5,964 bases of DNA from the NCBI GenBank assembly GCA_028284565.1, contig JANQRM010000082.1, positions 1-5,964 of the forward strand. Reading direction: 5' to 3'. This stretch comes from Anaerolineae bacterium (GTDB taxonomy: Bacteria; Chloroflexota; Anaerolineae; Aggregatilineales; Phototrophicaceae). Each line of letters starts with the position of its first letter. Positions within the stretch are counted from its first letter, which is position 1. The notes beneath the pieces were generated by a model that did not search any database, was not told the DNA's origin, and saw only the letters and a list, made by a program, of their open reading frames with translations. Positions 5,130 through 5,964 of the stretch are shown piece after piece. The position numbers were made by a program, and so were the translations under genes.

Positions 5130-5964
5130 GTGCTTATTCAAGAGCAAACTGTGGTTGATAATCAATATCAGATATTAGAAAAAATTGGTCAAGGCGGGAT
5201 GGGAACGGTCTATCAGGCACAAGATCGTCTCTCGCATCAAATCGTTGCCATAAAAATCCTACATATCCCCCCTCAAGACTTATCCTTTGCCTCCAAGTCT
5301 GATGTCTCAAATGCCAGTGTTGCAATCATCAATGAGTTTCGTATCTTAGCTGGCTTACGTCATCCCAATATTATTAGTGTCTTTGACTACGGGATGTATG
5401 AAGGCAAGCCCTATATGGTCATGGAACTCCTGAAAGAGGGTGACTCCTTTGATAGTGCCGTGAAGGATTTGGATGATGAACAAAAAATCCGCCTGATTCT
5501 TCAAATACTCGATGCACTTATCTATTTGCATCGCCACAACATCATCCATCGTGACCTCAAACCTTTCAACGTGTTCGTGGTAAACGGGCAAGTGAAAGTG
5601 CTTGATTTTGGCTTGAGTGTGCTAGGTGACAGTGCCACGGGGCAAGACGGAACGCCGATGTATATGGCTCCTGAAACTTTGTCTGAGATGAAAACGGTTC
5701 GCCAATCAGATTTATATGCGCTGGGCGTCTTAGCCTTTCAAGCAATAACAGGGGAATTGCCAACCATCCAACACAACATGATGACTATCATTCATCAAGC
5801 CCCTGATTTATCTCCCCTAGGTGACCATCCGGCAGCATCAGTGATTGGCCGCCTTCTGCTCAAGGACCCAGCAGATCGATACCAGACAGCCACAGAAACC
5901 AAACAAGCCTTTTCTGAAGTTACACGACTGCCTATTACCGAAGAAGCAGATGTCCGTGAGAGTT
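5130..5964 (+). CDS. Hanks-type Ser/Thr protein kinase, N-terminal part (3' end outside window)
   Basis: Protein kinase that phosphorylates Ser/Thr on unknown targets. The frame stays open from the GTG at 5130 to the right edge (278 codons). The kinase domain starts at about residue 13. It shows the glycine loop IGQGGMGTVY (19-28), ATP-binding K42 in VAIK, alpha-C E69, catalytic loop HRDLKPFN (140-147, base D142), DFG (159-161), a short activation segment ending GTPMYMAPE (174-182), SDLYALG (193-199) and the closing DPADRYQ (246-251). All catalytic residues are present, and the RD motif suggests control by activation-loop phosphorylation. The stretch between K42 and E69 is about eight residues longer than in PknB-like kinases. 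The domain ends near 265 and the rest is unseen. In Chloroflexota and relatives such N-terminal kinases often lead into large AAA/TPR or GAF-histidine kinase proteins, so the full gene may be much longer (inference). No membrane helix is seen so far. Confidence 0.93.
   Translation, partial: MLIQEQTVVDNQYQILEKIGQGGMGTVYQAQDRLSHQIVAIKILHIPPQDLSFASKSDVSNASVAIINEFRILAGLRHPNIISVFDYGMYEGKPYMVMELLKEGDSFDSAVKDLDDEQKIRLILQILDALIYLHRHNIIHRDLKPFNVFVVNGQVKVLDFGLSVLGDSATGQDGTPMYMAPETLSEMKTVRQSDLYALGVLAFQAITGELPTIQHNMMTIIHQAPDLSPLGDHPAASVIGRLLLKDPADRYQTATETKQAFSEVTRLPITEEADVRES

Noticed and set aside
5134..5763. Minus-strand open frames across the Ser/Thr kinase region (5134-5325, 5355-5591, 5566-5763)
   Set aside because: They are shadows of the plus-strand kinase, whose motifs run continuously from 5130 to the edge and which has a perfect ribosome site.

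Overview
The window holds six genes, two of them cut by the window edges. It looks like a free-living bacterium of moderate, slightly AT-leaning base composition. The style of the signalling proteins suggests Chloroflexota, perhaps the Anaerolineae: a tandem-GAF hybrid-type sensor kinase, a stand-alone receiver, and a Hanks-type Ser/Thr kinase that begins almost at its start codon. This taxonomic guess rests on recognition only and is moderately sure at best.

Layout. (1) Nt 2-1321 (+): 3' part of a multi-GAF histidine kinase whose start lies left of the window. (2) Nt 1333-1704 (+): a single-domain response regulator 11 nt downstream, forming a two-component pair. (3) Nt 1712-2290 (-): an SRPBCC/START-like protein, convergent with the regulator. 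(4) Nt 2522-4060 (+): 2,3-bisphosphoglycerate-independent phosphoglycerate mutase (gpmI), with all catalytic residues present. (5) Nt 4082-4903 (-): an esterase-like alpha/beta hydrolase, convergent with gpmI. (6) Nt 5130-5964 (+): the N-terminal part of a Ser/Thr protein kinase that runs off the right edge.

The genes alternate in strand, so apart from the kinase-regulator pair there is no operon. Both convergent junctions are very tight (7 and 21 nt) and show no hairpin terminator. Both divergent junctions (2291-2521 and 4904-5129) are AT-rich and hold the regulatory signals. The two divergent regions share several short words (TGATTGC, TAACATAATT, GATAACATAA, CCTTAAG). The second also carries a run of 10-bp-phased repeats. 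This is the least explained signal in the window.

Functionally, signalling proteins (His kinase plus receiver, Ser/Thr kinase) sit at the two ends. Between them are one central-metabolism gene and two proteins of unknown substrate. I see no mobile element, CRISPR array, tRNA or rRNA, and no convincing new multi-gene system.
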